NCBI GenBank assembly: GCA_025354865.1
Contig: JANXMB010000100.1
Span: 1 to 57,650 of the forward strand
Direction: 5' to 3'
From: Acetobacteraceae bacterium
GTDB taxonomy: Bacteria; Pseudomonadota; Alphaproteobacteria; Acetobacterales; Acetobacteraceae
DNA length: 57,650 bases
Position numbers and translations under genes: made by a program. The number at the start of each line of letters is the position of its first letter. Position 1 is the first letter of the stretch. Positions 18,644 through 27,459 of this stretch are shown piece by piece. Below the pieces are notes generated by a model. That model saw only the letters and a program-made list of their open reading frames with translations, made no database searches and had not been told where the DNA came from.

Positions 18644-18670
18644 AAAGGGGGGCCTTGTGCCCCCCTTTTT
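18644..18670 (+). terminator. Rho-independent terminator after the His-rich gene
   Basis: A perfect stem AAAGGGGGGC / GCCCCCCTTT with loop CTTGT is followed by a T run (18666-18670). It is placed 21 nt after the stop at 18622 and just before the convergent small secreted-protein gene, so it may work for both strands (the opposite strand also reads an A-rich/T-rich flank). Confidence 0.88.
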
Positions 18671-18674
18671 GTGT

Positions 18675-18914
18675 CTATGGCAGCGGATCGATTGGGTTTT
18701 CCGAGGCGATGGGCGCATCGATCCCGATCCTGCGATCGCGGGCGAATTCCGGCGTGACGACACCGGCTGCGAAATACAGCGGAGCCTCCACGATGGTCGC
18801 ATCGCCATCGATCCGACCGAGATCGGCAAAACCGTCGGCTTGCACCGGCCGACGCGCGGACGCCCCGGTGGAGACGCAAACGGCGACCGCAAGCACGAGC
18901 AAAATGCGAAACAT
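18675..18914 (-). CDS. Small secreted hypothetical protein
   Basis: This 79-residue product starts MFRILLVLAVAVCVSTGASA, a convincing Sec signal peptide with cleavage near residue 20. About 59 mature residues with many Asp and no Cys remain. A TTG eleven codons earlier is an alternative start; neither start has a clear ribosome site. A perfect CtrA box at 18960-18975 lies 45 nt upstream of the ATG, the same distance class as in the other two CtrA-box genes. No family was recognised. The reading frames on the other strand here lack coding features. Confidence 0.6.
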   Translation of the reverse strand: MFRILLVLAVAVCVSTGASARRPVQADGFADLGRIDGDATIVEAPLYFAAGVVTPEFARDRRIGIDAPIASENPIDPLP

Positions 18915-18959
18915 GGCGGAGGAAATCCAGGTTGCGACAGGCAATCTGGAACCGATGGG

Positions 18960-18975
18960 TTAATAAATCGTTAAC
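18960..18975. promoter_or_regulatory. CtrA box (TTAA-N7-TTAAC)
   Basis: TTAATAAATCGTTAAC is a full CtrA box with 7-nt spacer in the short gap between the small secreted-protein gene and the HD hydrolase gene, both leftward. The target in line with its position is the gene starting at 18914. Confidence 0.65.
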
Positions 18976-18995
18976 GACGGCAAAGATTTTTCGGA

Positions 18996-19652
18996 CTAGC
19001 CCCCAATCTCCGCCAAGAACGTCTCGACAAACGCCCGCATCGTCCGCGATCGTTCGGCGGCCATCGCTTGCCCCGCCGGGGTCAGAAAACCATCGACCAC
19101 AAGGAACAGCTTCGCCTTGAAATGATCCAATACGAAACGACGATCGTCCAGATCGCGATCGTTGGCGGAAGGATCGTCCGAGCTGTATAGGGCCGATTGC
19201 ATCCGGCCGCCGATGTAAAAGCAGCGGGCAACGCCGATCGCGCCGATCGCGTCCAACCGATCGGCATCCTGGACGATGCGTGCCTCCAACGTTTCCGGAC
19301 GCAAGCCGGCGGAAAAACTATGGGTCGCGATGGCGTGAGCCAGGCCATCCACCCGAGTGGCAGTCCACCCGAGCGGCGCGACGAGTTGCCGCGCCCGTTC
19401 GGCGGATAGGCGAGAGGCCTGGGAGCGCAGCGGCGAGTCTTTCTCCACCGCCACGCAATCGTGCAAAATCGTTGCGGCCAACAGCAACTCGGTATCGGCG
19501 GCAGGTTCGGTCGCGGCGATGGCGGCGGCGTTGCGCCAAACCCGCTGGATATGCGTGAGGTCGTGCGACCCATCGGTCCCCTGGGGGCCGAGGAAAGCCA
19601 GCAATGTGTCGGCGAGGGCGGTGTGGGGCGCGAAATTCATGGATGGTCCCAT
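18996..19652 (-). CDS. HD domain phosphohydrolase
   Basis: This 218-residue protein is a single HD domain with metal ligands SHDLTHIQRV (His), ILHDC (His-Asp) and QDADRLD (distal Asp). The design matches the YedJ-like group, metal-dependent phosphohydrolases of uncertain substrate, possibly nucleotides. ATG 19652 has a weak GAGG upstream; a second ATG four codons later is possible. It is divergent from the CoA-transferase gene with a 73-nt gap. Cytoplasmic. Confidence 0.85.
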   Translation of the reverse strand: MGPSMNFAPHTALADTLLAFLGPQGTDGSHDLTHIQRVWRNAAAIAATEPAADTELLLAATILHDCVAVEKDSPLRSQASRLSAERARQLVAPLGWTATRVDGLAHAIATHSFSAGLRPETLEARIVQDADRLDAIGAIGVARCFYIGGRMQSALYSSDDPSANDRDLDDRRFVLDHFKAKLFLVVDGFLTPAGQAMAAERSRTMRAFVETFLAEIGG

Positions 19653-19725
19653 GCCGTGGGGCCTCGCCTTGTGTCAACCGCCGCCGGCGTGCGAAAGTTC
19701 GAGCAACCGAACCGGAGGATAACGC

Positions 19726-20955
19726 ATGGCCGACACGAGCACGGAACTCGACTTCCTTGCGGGCATCAAGGTGGTCGATTTCACCCAATTCGAAGCAGGC
19801 CCGTCCTGCACCGAAGCCTTGGCCTGGTTCGGGGCCGAGGTCGTCAAAATCGAGAACCCCGGCCTGGGCGATCCCGGCCGGCGTCTGCGCAAAGGCCAGC
19901 CGGACGACGATCCGTATTATTTCCACATGTTCAACGCGAACAAGAAATCCATTACGGTGAATTTGAAATCGCCGCAGGGCTTGGCGATCGTGAAGGAGCT
20001 GCTGCGCAAAGCGGATGTCTGCGTCGAGAACATGGCGCCGGGCACGATCGAGCGGCTGGGCCTTGGTTACGAGGACGTAAAATCCATCAACCCCGGCATT
20101 ATCTATTGCCAGATCAAGGGTTTCGGCACCGGCAGCCCGTACGAGAAAAACCTCGCGTTCGATATGATTGCGCAAGCAACCGGCGGCACCATCAGTGTGA
20201 CCGGGGAACGCGGGCGGCAACCGGTGAAACCCGGCATCTCCTTGGGCGATACCGGCACCGGCATGACCATGGCGGTGAGCATCCTCGCGGCGTTGCATAA
20301 GCGGGGGAAAACCGGCGAAGGGCATCGGCTGCAGGTCGCGATGCAGGATGCCATGCTGCATTATATGCGCACCAACTTCTCCACCCAGGCGAAATTCGGT
20401 TCGGCGGTGGAACGCGACGGCACCCGTTCCGGTGGCGGGACAAATGGGCCGTCCGGCCTGTATCCCTGCGCGCCCGGCGGGTTGAACGATTACGTCTGGA
20501 TCATGACCAGTCGCGGCAATCCAGAACATTGGGTGCGCTTGTGCAAGGTTATGGGCCGCGAAGACCTGACCGACGATCCGCGCTTTTCCACCCCGGCGCA
20601 GCGGGTTGCGAACGACGGCGAATTGGACCCGATCATCCGCGCCTGGACGATGAAGCACACCAAGCACGAAGCCATGGCGTTGGTCGGTGGGGCGGGCATT
20701 CCGGCGGGTGCGGTGCTGGATACGATGGAATTGCAAAACGACCAAAGCTTTGTCGATCGCGGCATCATGCAGTTCATGCAACATCCTGTGCACGAACCGT
20801 TCAAAATGCCGGCGTGGCCTGTGCGCGTGGACGGCAAAACCGCAAAAATCCAAGCGTCGCCGATCCTCGGTCAACACGTCGGCGACGTTCTGACAAACTG
20901 GTTGGGCATGACCCAGGCCGAGGTGGCAAAATTGCAGTCCGACGGCATTGTCTGA
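19726..20955 (+). CDS. CaiB/BaiF (class III) CoA-transferase
   Basis: This 409-residue class III CoA-transferase resembles formyl-CoA:oxalate CoA-transferase. The N-terminal Rossmann part reads KVVDFTQFEAGPSCTEALAWFGAEVVKIE. The catalytic Asp is D175 in SLGDTGTG, and the C-terminal part has the GIPAGAVLDT segment. These enzymes move CoA between carboxylic acids. The metallo-beta-lactamase-fold gene starts 12 nt downstream, suggesting a shared catabolic unit. The acid cannot be named: oxalyl-CoA decarboxylase, the partner of a true Frc, is absent. Confidence 0.9.
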   Translation: MADTSTELDFLAGIKVVDFTQFEAGPSCTEALAWFGAEVVKIENPGLGDPGRRLRKGQPDDDPYYFHMFNANKKSITVNLKSPQGLAIVKELLRKADVCVENMAPGTIERLGLGYEDVKSINPGIIYCQIKGFGTGSPYEKNLAFDMIAQATGGTISVTGERGRQPVKPGISLGDTGTGMTMAVSILAALHKRGKTGEGHRLQVAMQDAMLHYMRTNFSTQAKFGSAVERDGTRSGGGTNGPSGLYPCAPGGLNDYVWIMTSRGNPEHWVRLCKVMGREDLTDDPRFSTPAQRVANDGELDPIIRAWTMKHTKHEAMALVGGAGIPAGAVLDTMELQNDQSFVDRGIMQFMQHPVHEPFKMPAWPVRVDGKTAKIQASPILGQHVGDVLTNWLGMTQAEVAKLQSDGIV

Positions 20956-20967
20956 GGAGTATCGAAC

Positions 20968-21849
20968 ATGGCTGTTACGACCTTCAAAGTCGGCGACATC
21001 GTCATCCATCGCGTGGTCGAACAGGAGGGCCCGTTCTTCGATCCACTGACCTTTTTTCCGGAACTCTCGAAAGAGGTGCTGGAAGAAAACCGCAGCTGGA
21101 TGACCGACGGCGGATATCTCGATCGCGGCAATGGGGAACTGGTGCTTTGCATCCAGTCCTATCTGATCCAAACCCCGCATCATAATATCCTGATCGATAG
21201 CTGCGTGGGAAACCATAAGCCGCGCCCGTCGCGCCCGTTCTGGAATATGATGAACACCGACGCGTTCGAACGGAATCTGAAGGCAACGGGTGTGACGGCA
21301 GATCGGATCGATTACGTCATGTGCACCCATTTGCACGTCGATCACGTCGGCTGGAACACCAAGCTGGAAAACGGCCACTGGGTCCCGACCTTCCCGAATG
21401 CCAAATATGTCTTCTCCGATCGGGAATTGGCGTACTGGACGGAAGCGGAACAAAAAGACCGGGCGATGGCGCCGTGGATCACCGATTCCGTGTTGCCGAT
21501 CGTTGCGGCAAAGCGGGAGCAGGTGGTGAAAAGCGATTTCGCGTTCAGCGATATCCTGAAACTTATTCCGACTCCGGGGCATACGATCGACCATTTCTCG
21601 GTCCAGGTCGGAAAACCCGGCAACGACGCGGTGATTACCGGCGATATGATCCACTCCCCGATCCAGGCGCGCTATCCGGAATTGGGGATGCGGGTCGATT
21701 ACAATTCGCCTCAGGCGGGGGAATCGCGGCGGAAATTGTTCGGCCATCTCTGCGATTCATCGACGCTTGTTTGCACTGCGCATTTCCCGTCGCCCTCATC
21801 GGGTCGCATCAAGCGCTGGGGCGATGGGTTCCGATTCGAAGCGGTATAA
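20968..21849 (+). CDS. Metallo-beta-lactamase-fold hydrolase
   Basis: This 293-residue cytoplasmic protein has the dinuclear-metal motif THLHVDHVGW (H121, H123, D125, H126), a later TPGHTIDH and a C-terminal CTAHFPSPSSGRI. It resembles the AttM/quorum-quenching-lactonase-like and arylsulfatase-like branch of the superfamily. With the upstream CoA-transferase it may form a small catabolic operon; hydrolysis of a lactone, thioester or ester is possible. No signal peptide. The true substrate is unknown. Confidence 0.88.
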   Translation: MAVTTFKVGDIVIHRVVEQEGPFFDPLTFFPELSKEVLEENRSWMTDGGYLDRGNGELVLCIQSYLIQTPHHNILIDSCVGNHKPRPSRPFWNMMNTDAFERNLKATGVTADRIDYVMCTHLHVDHVGWNTKLENGHWVPTFPNAKYVFSDRELAYWTEAEQKDRAMAPWITDSVLPIVAAKREQVVKSDFAFSDILKLIPTPGHTIDHFSVQVGKPGNDAVITGDMIHSPIQARYPELGMRVDYNSPQAGESRRKLFGHLCDSSTLVCTAHFPSPSSGRIKRWGDGFRFEAV

Positions 21850-21858
21850 GCCCCTCGC

Positions 21859-22593
21859 TCAGGGTTTCATCCAGAACCGGTTATACGCTGCCGCAACAAA
21901 CCCCAGCCGTTGGTATAGCGCCACGGCTGGGGCGTTGCTGGCGACGACTTGCAGCCCGATCGTCTGGACATCCTGGGTGGCAGCCCAGGCTTCCAGCGCC
22001 CGCAATGCCGCCTCGGCTCCGCCCTGTCGGCGGGCATCTTCGCGGGTTGCGACGCATTCCACCACCGCACAGCCGAAACCCACGACCGACAGCGCGGTCG
22101 AAATCGTTCTCCCCCCGCGACGACAGGCAAAAAACCGCCGCGGCCCCGGTATCGCCCGCAAAATATCCGCATTCACCGCTCGGCGATTTTCCGTGATCGC
22201 ACCGAGATAAACCGCCTGCCAATCGGCATCTGCACTGGCATATTCGATCGTATCGTCGGGCGCCGCGATCGTCTGGATCGGTCGAGCCATGGTGACCGTG
22301 GCCTCGGTTTCCCGGTATCCGCGCGCGCGCAACCGATCAGGCAGATCTGCGGGCTGCGTCAGATCGAAGGTTTGAAACCGCACCACGGCATTTTTATCGC
22401 GATACAAGGTTTCGACCGTATCGATCGCCGCTTCGGGATCGTTACCGGTGAAATCGATGGTTGAAACCGAATTTGCCCGTTGCGAGCCGCCGCCGGAATA
22501 GCGCCAGTGCCATCCGTGGATATCGCGTGTTTCGAACGCCGGCCATGCTTTGACATGGCAACGTTCCAGGTGGACGATCGTTTCGGAGGTCAT
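21859..22593 (-). CDS. GNAT family N-acetyltransferase (two-domain)
   Basis: This 244-residue protein has a C-terminal GNAT domain with motif A near VATREDARRQGGAEAALRALEAWA (loop RRQGGA) and motif B NAPAVALYQRLGF. The N-terminal half is a degenerate GNAT-like fold, as in the tandem FR47-like group. The ATG overlaps the stop of the flavoprotein gene by 4 nt. It is the last gene of the leftward run and convergent with the metallo-hydrolase gene only 9 nt away. Acceptor unknown. Confidence 0.82.
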   Translation of the reverse strand: MTSETIVHLERCHVKAWPAFETRDIHGWHWRYSGGGSQRANSVSTIDFTGNDPEAAIDTVETLYRDKNAVVRFQTFDLTQPADLPDRLRARGYRETEATVTMARPIQTIAAPDDTIEYASADADWQAVYLGAITENRRAVNADILRAIPGPRRFFACRRGGRTISTALSVVGFGCAVVECVATREDARRQGGAEAALRALEAWAATQDVQTIGLQVVASNAPAVALYQRLGFVAAAYNRFWMKP

Positions 22594-23753
22594 GCGGCCG
22601 ATCCTGCGCTATGGCCGCTGGCCCAGGCCCATTGGAAATTATAGCCGCCGAGCCAGCCGGTGACATCGACGGCTTCCCCGATGGCGAAAAGACCAGGGAC
22701 GGTTTTTGCTTCCATGGTGCGCGACGATAGGGCACCCGTGTCGATGCCGCCAAGCGTGACCTCGGCTTTCGCATAACCCTCGGTTCCATTCGGAACGATC
22801 TGCCAGTTTTTCAGCATCGCGCCGCAAGCCAATAAGGCTTTGTCGGACGTATCGCCCGCGACACCTTCGGGTGCGAAAAGATCGGCCGCGCGCTGGGGCA
22901 TCGCCTCATGCAACAAGGTACGGACGGCGGCTTTCGGTCTGGCACGTTTGCGCGCAAGCAAGAAATCGGCGAGGAGGTCCGGAAGCATGTCGATCGCGAC
23001 GGCGTCCCCTTCCCTCCAGACGGAGGATATTTGCAGGATAGCCGGCCCCGAAAGGCCCCGATGGGTGAGTAACATCGCCTCTTGGAACGATTTACGACCG
23101 ACCCGGACGACGACCGGCAGCGACACCCCGGCGATTGGCTGGGTGCGGGCCAACAGGTCGGGGGCGAAGGTCAAGGGTACCAGACCGGGGCGCGTTTCGG
23201 TCATCGCCAGGCCGAAACGACGGGCGATATCGTGTGCCAGGCCAGTTGCCCCCATTTTCGGAATCGACAGACCACCGGTTGCCAACACGACCGACGATGC
23301 CAACAATTCGTTGCCATCGGCGACCACGCGGAATGGGTCGGTCCCGCCGACTTGCTGGATATCCACGCCCAATCGAATTTCGACCCCGGCGGCGGCGCAT
23401 TCGTCCAGCAACATGGCAACGATCTGTTTCGCCGAACCGTCGCAGAACAACTGCCCGAGGGTTTTTTCGTGCCACGCGATGCGGTGTTTTTCCACTAACG
23501 CGAGGAAATCGGTCGGGGTGTAGCGGGACAGCGCCGACTTGCAGAAATGCGGATTGGCCGAGAAAAACCGATCCGGCGCGGTGCCGATATTGGTAAAATT
23601 GCAGCGCCCGCCGCCGGATATCAGGATTTTTGCGCCGGCCTGTCGGTTGCGATCCAACACCAGCACGCGCCGACCGCGCCGGCCTGCGGTGAAAGCCGCC
23701 ATCAATCCGGCTGCACCGGCGCCGAGCACGACGACGTCGAATGATTCGATCAT
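22590..23753 (-). CDS. BaiN/HI0933-type NAD(P)/FAD-dependent oxidoreductase
   Basis: This 387-residue flavoprotein of the HI0933/YhiN family has an N-terminal FAD motif VVLGAGAAGLMAAFTAGRRGRRVLVLDR, then GAKILISGGGRCNFTN, a family signature. The C terminus reads GLFAIGEAVDVTGWLGGYNFQWAWASG. Family members are widespread and of uncertain function; one branch (BaiN) reduces bile-acid intermediates, but that role should not be assumed here. It lies 41 nt after the HAD gene. Confidence 0.9.
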   Translation of the reverse strand: MIESFDVVVLGAGAAGLMAAFTAGRRGRRVLVLDRNRQAGAKILISGGGRCNFTNIGTAPDRFFSANPHFCKSALSRYTPTDFLALVEKHRIAWHEKTLGQLFCDGSAKQIVAMLLDECAAAGVEIRLGVDIQQVGGTDPFRVVADGNELLASSVVLATGGLSIPKMGATGLAHDIARRFGLAMTETRPGLVPLTFAPDLLARTQPIAGVSLPVVVRVGRKSFQEAMLLTHRGLSGPAILQISSVWREGDAVAIDMLPDLLADFLLARKRARPKAAVRTLLHEAMPQRAADLFAPEGVAGDTSDKALLACGAMLKNWQIVPNGTEGYAKAEVTLGGIDTGALSSRTMEAKTVPGLFAIGEAVDVTGWLGGYNFQWAWASGHSAGSAA

Positions 23754-23794
23754 TGCACTCTCGTCAAAAGGACGGCCCTCGCAACGGGGAACCG

Positions 23795-24442
23795 TTATCT
23801 TTTCGTCACCAATCGGACGACGTCGTCAGGATGGGCAGCGACCGCATCGGCGCCGGCCGCCAGCAATTCGTCCCGCTCGCCGTAGCCCCATAGCACGCCG
23901 ATCGGGCGGATATTGTTATGCCGAGCGGCATGAATATCGTGGAGCCGGTCTCCGATCATGACGGCGTCGGCTGGGGCCACGGCCTGCTCCGCCAGAATAT
24001 GCGCCAGCAGATCCTGTTTTTCGTCCAGGCCACCGCCGGGCAGTGCGCCGTAGATACTGCGGAGGTATGGCTTCAACCCGAGATGGTCGATCACCCGCTC
24101 GGCGAAATCCCGCCGTTTCGATGTGGCGATATACATCGGCAAACCGGCATCTCGGAATTGGTCCAACATTCCAACGACGCCAGAGTACACCGAACAATCG
24201 TATATCCCAACCTCGGAATATCGTGCCCGATATATCCCGACCGCTCGGTTTACATCGTCATCGTTATATTGTTTCAACAAACGAGCCATCGAAACGGCGA
24301 TGGGCGGGCCGACGGCCCAGGTGAGGTCGCCGGCCGCATCGGGATCGTGGCCCAACTGGGCCACGGTGTAACGAAACGACGCGGCGATACCCGGTTTGGA
24401 ATCGGACAGCGTGCCGTCCAGGTCCAGCAGAACGGTTGTCAC
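23795..24442 (-). CDS. HAD-superfamily phosphatase (phosphoglycolate phosphatase-like)
   Basis: This 215-residue protein has HAD motif I LLDLDGTLSDS (nucleophile D7, acid D9), a helical cap, motif II TSKR and motif III-IV VMIGDRLHDI. It matches the Gph/PgmB-like subclass I phosphatases. The GTG start at 24442 overlaps the acyl-CoA dehydrogenase stop by 4 nt; the frame extends further upstream but only as a shadow of that gene. It may simply be cotranscribed housekeeping, for example repair of phosphoglycolate. Confidence 0.85.
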   Translation of the reverse strand: MTTVLLDLDGTLSDSKPGIAASFRYTVAQLGHDPDAAGDLTWAVGPPIAVSMARLLKQYNDDDVNRAVGIYRARYSEVGIYDCSVYSGVVGMLDQFRDAGLPMYIATSKRRDFAERVIDHLGLKPYLRSIYGALPGGGLDEKQDLLAHILAEQAVAPADAVMIGDRLHDIHAARHNNIRPIGVLWGYGERDELLAAGADAVAAHPDDVVRLVTKR

Positions 24443-25578
24443 GCAGCTTTTCCGAACAACCCACCCATTTTCGCCAGCGCCGCCAGATGGTCGTCGGCCG
24501 AACCATACATCTGCTCGATCATGGTCATTCGTTTGAAGGAGTGACCGACCGAATATTCCTGAGTCATACCGATACCGCCGTGCAACTGCACGGCTTCCTG
24601 GCCGATATGTTTGCCGGAACGTCCGATTTGCACCTTCGCTGCGGCAATTGCGCGTTTGCGCTCGATCGGGTTTTCCTCCGACGCCATGACGGCGGCGAAC
24701 ATGGACATGCTGCGGGCCTGTTCCAGCGCGACCAGCATATCGACCGAGCGATGTTGTAACACCTGGAACGATCCGATTGCCCGACCGAATTGTTTGCGGG
24801 TTTTCAGATATTCCAGAGTCGTATCGTGCATGACCTGCATGGTGCCGACGGCTTCGGCGCACAAGGCGGAGATCGCTTCGTCGATCGTGTGTTCGATCGC
24901 GGGGATGGCATTTTCCGACACCGTTTCGGCCCGCACACCGGACAATCCGATCTCGGCCGCGCGCAGGCCGTCCTGCGTCGGATAGCCGCGGCAGGTCAGT
25001 CCGGGGCTGTTCGCATCCACCAGGAACAAGCCGACCCCGTCGCGGTCGCGGCGATCGCCAGCGATGCGCGCGGTGACGAAAATCTTACCGGCACAATCGC
25101 CGTGCAGCACGACGCTTTTGGCACCGTCCAGCACGTAGCCGCTGCCCTGGCGCCGCGCGGTGGTGGTGACGTCGGCCAGATTGTAGCGCGATTGCCGTTC
25201 CACGTGCGCAAACGCCAGTTTCAATTTGCCGGCCGCCACCTGCGGAATAAGCGCGCCTCGCAAAGCGGCGCTGCCGGCGCGGCGCAGCAGTCCGCCGCCC
25301 AGGATCACGGTGGCGAAAAACGGTTCCAGCACCAGACCGCGGCCGAAGGTTTCCATGACAATCATGGTTTCGACGGGGCCACCGCCGAAGCCGCCCAAGG
25401 TTTCCTCGAACGGCAGACCGAGGAGTCCCATTTCGGCGAATTGGCCCCACATCCTGGTGCTCCAACCGCCATTTTCCGTGGCATATCCTTTGCGTTGGGC
25501 GAAGGAATATTGGTCGGCGATCAAGCGGTCGACGCTCTCTTTGAGCAGTCGTTGGTCTTCTGTCAGATCGAAATCCAT
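24439..25578 (-). CDS. Acyl-CoA dehydrogenase, small subunit (PimD-like)
   Basis: This 379-residue flavoprotein has the acyl-CoA dehydrogenase plan: N-terminal helices (MDFDLTEDQRLL), a middle beta domain (LAFAHVERQSRYN) and C-terminal helices with RKQFGRAIGSFQVLQH and QLHGGIGMTQEYSVGH. It most resembles the smaller partner of pimeloyl-CoA dehydrogenases, with the larger partner encoded 14 nt upstream. The pair probably forms a heteromeric enzyme introducing a double bond into dicarboxyl-CoA or other acyl-CoA chains. The middle-domain signature is less canonical than in PimC, which is usual for this subunit. Confidence 0.88.
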   Translation of the reverse strand: MDFDLTEDQRLLKESVDRLIADQYSFAQRKGYATENGGWSTRMWGQFAEMGLLGLPFEETLGGFGGGPVETMIVMETFGRGLVLEPFFATVILGGGLLRRAGSAALRGALIPQVAAGKLKLAFAHVERQSRYNLADVTTTARRQGSGYVLDGAKSVVLHGDCAGKIFVTARIAGDRRDRDGVGLFLVDANSPGLTCRGYPTQDGLRAAEIGLSGVRAETVSENAIPAIEHTIDEAISALCAEAVGTMQVMHDTTLEYLKTRKQFGRAIGSFQVLQHRSVDMLVALEQARSMSMFAAVMASEENPIERKRAIAAAKVQIGRSGKHIGQEAVQLHGGIGMTQEYSVGHSFKRMTMIEQMYGSADDHLAALAKMGGLFGKAA

Positions 25579-25592
25579 CGTATCGTTCTCCC

Positions 25593-26789
25593 TCAGAGAC
25601 CCAGGATCGCTTTTGCGATGATGTTGTGTTGGATCTCGTTCGATCCGCCGTAGATCGAGACTTTCCGATAGTTGAAGTACATCGGCGCTGCCTCGCTCGC
25701 GTATTCGGGGCCGATTGCCGGTTCGTTGTTGCCGTCGAAATCGCGCTGATAGGGCATGACATAGGGGCCGACGACTTCCATCAGCAATTCGGTCAATTGT
25801 TGTTGAATGACCGAACCTTTCAGCTTCAGGATGGAGCTGGCCGGGTTTTGCCGCCCCTTGGCCATTTTGCGTTCGTCGGCGACGACACGAAGCTGGGTCA
25901 TTTCCAGCGCTTTCAATTCGATTTCCACCGCTGCCAATTTCTCCTGGAAGCGCGGGTCTTCGATCAACGGGCGCTCGCCGGCAAATTCCAGCGCGGCCAG
26001 TTCCTTGATCCGAATCACCTTGGCCTTGGACATGCCGACGCGGGCGATGCCCGTGCGTTCGTTGCCGAGCAGGAATTTTGCGTAATCCCAGCCTTTGTTT
26101 TCCTGGCCGACGATGTTTTCGACCGGCACTTCGACGTTGTCGAAAAACACCTCGTTCACCTCGCGCCCGCCATCGATGGTGACGATGGGTCGGACGGTGA
26201 TGCCGGGGGTGTTCATGTCGATCAGCAGAAACGAAATGCCTTCCTGCTGTTTGACGCTGGTGTCCGTGCGCACGAGACAGAAAATCCAGTCGGCGTATTG
26301 CGCCAGTGTTGTCCAGGTCTTCTGGCCGTTGACGATATACTTATCGCCCTTCCGTTCCGCCTTCGTGCGCAACGATGCTAGATCGGACCCCGAACCCGGT
26401 TCGGAAAATCCCTGGCACCACCAGATGTCCGCGTTCGCGGTTTTCGGCAAGAAGTAGGATTTCTGCTGTTCGTTGCCGAATTGGGCGATAACCGGCCCGA
26501 CCATCGACACGTTGAAGCCGATGGGCGCGGGACAATGCGCAAGCTGCATTTCATCCTGATACAGATACACCTGCACGGGCGACCAATCCTGCCCGCCGAC
26601 GGCGACCGGCCAGTTGACCGTAGCCCAATTCCGAGCATTGAGGATGCGTTGGGATGCGACCATGTCTTCCTTGGTCAGGCCCTCGCCCTCGGCGACTTTG
26701 GCGCGGATGGATTTCGGAATTTCGGTGTTGAAGAAGCGGCGCGCTTCGGCGCGGAATGCCAGTTCCTCGGGCGTGAAGCTCAGGTCCAT
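25593..26789 (-). CDS. Acyl-CoA dehydrogenase, large subunit (PimC-like)
   Basis: This 398-residue flavoprotein is close in length and wording to pimeloyl-CoA dehydrogenase large subunits. Landmarks are [19 protein letters not shown] (FAD and substrate contacts), the [15 protein letters not shown] segment and the C-terminal [22 protein letters not shown]. It starts 13 nt after msrA. With the downstream PimD-like partner it should carry out the first step of beta-oxidation on a so far unspecified acyl-CoA; electrons would pass to ETF. Confidence 0.9.
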   Translation of the reverse strand: MDLSFTPEELAFRAEARRFFNTEIPKSIRAKVAEGEGLTKEDMVASQRILNARNWATVNWPVAVGGQDWSPVQVYLYQDEMQLAHCPAPIGFNVSMVGPVIAQFGNEQQKSYFLPKTANADIWWCQGFSEPGSGSDLASLRTKAERKGDKYIVNGQKTWTTLAQYADWIFCLVRTDTSVKQQEGISFLLIDMNTPGITVRPIVTIDGGREVNEVFFDNVEVPVENIVGQENKGWDYAKFLLGNERTGIARVGMSKAKVIRIKELAALEFAGERPLIEDPRFQEKLAAVEIELKALEMTQLRVVADERKMAKGRQNPASSILKLKGSVIQQQLTELLMEVVGPYVMPYQRDFDGNNEPAIGPEYASEAAPMYFNYRKVSIYGGSNEIQHNIIAKAILGL

Positions 26790-26802
26790 TGGGGGTTTCC
26801 TC

Positions 26803-27357
26803 TCAGGCCTTTTTCAGGCGGGCGGTGAATTGCTTGCGGAATTTCGCGACCTTCGGCGCCACCACCACCTGGCAGTAGCCGGTGAACGGGTTGCGGGCGA
26901 AATAATCGTGGTGTTCCGGTTCGGCTTCGTAAAATACGGTGAACGGCACCAGTTCGGTCACCAGGGGTGCGGGTCCCCAGATTTTCGCCTGGGCGATCTC
27001 GTCGATCACCACCCCGGCCGTCGCCGCCTGCAAATCGTCGTGCGCCATGACGATCGAGCGATATTGGGTGCCCACATCGTTGCCCTGGCGGTTGCGGGTG
27101 GTCGGATCGTGGATGGCGAAGAACACCCGCAGCAGATCGGCGTAGGACAGCACCTCGGGATCGAATTTCACCTGCACGACCTCGGCGTGGCCGGTGCCGC
27201 CGCCGCAGACCGATCGGTAATCGGGGTTCGCCATCTGGCCCCCGGCGTAACCCGACATGACCCATTCGACCCCGCGCAGGTCTTTGAACACCGCCTCCAG
27301 GCACCAGAAGCAGCCGCCGCCCAGGGTCGCGGTCTCGGTCGCGGGTTTTTCGCTCAT
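26803..27357 (-). CDS. msrA: Peptide-methionine (S)-S-oxide reductase
   Basis: This 184-residue enzyme has the MsrA active-site motif GGCFWC (nucleophile C16, then Glu in WCLE) and the conserved [15 protein letters not shown] and [18 protein letters not shown] segments. It repairs methionine-S-sulfoxide in proteins using thioredoxin. ATG 27357 was chosen because homology begins just after it; an earlier in-frame start exists at 27396. It heads the leftward run and is divergent from copA with 102 nt between. Confidence 0.94.
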   Translation of the reverse strand: MSEKPATETATLGGGCFWCLEAVFKDLRGVEWVMSGYAGGQMANPDYRSVCGGGTGHAEVVQVKFDPEVLSYADLLRVFFAIHDPTTRNRQGNDVGTQYRSIVMAHDDLQAATAGVVIDEIAQAKIWGPAPLVTELVPFTVFYEAEPEHHDYFARNPFTGYCQVVVAPKVAKFRKQFTARLKKA

Positions 27358-27459
27358 GTCTGTGTATCCCTCATGTGCATGGCAGCCGTCATACAACCAA
27401 CCGCTCCGCCGCTAAAGCCCGGCCTTGATTCCCCGGCACCGCACACCCCATTTTCCGAT

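Noticed and set aside
19318-21747. 809-codon leftward open frame
   Set aside because: Antisense shadow of the CoA-transferase and metallo-hydrolase genes, which have catalytic motifs.
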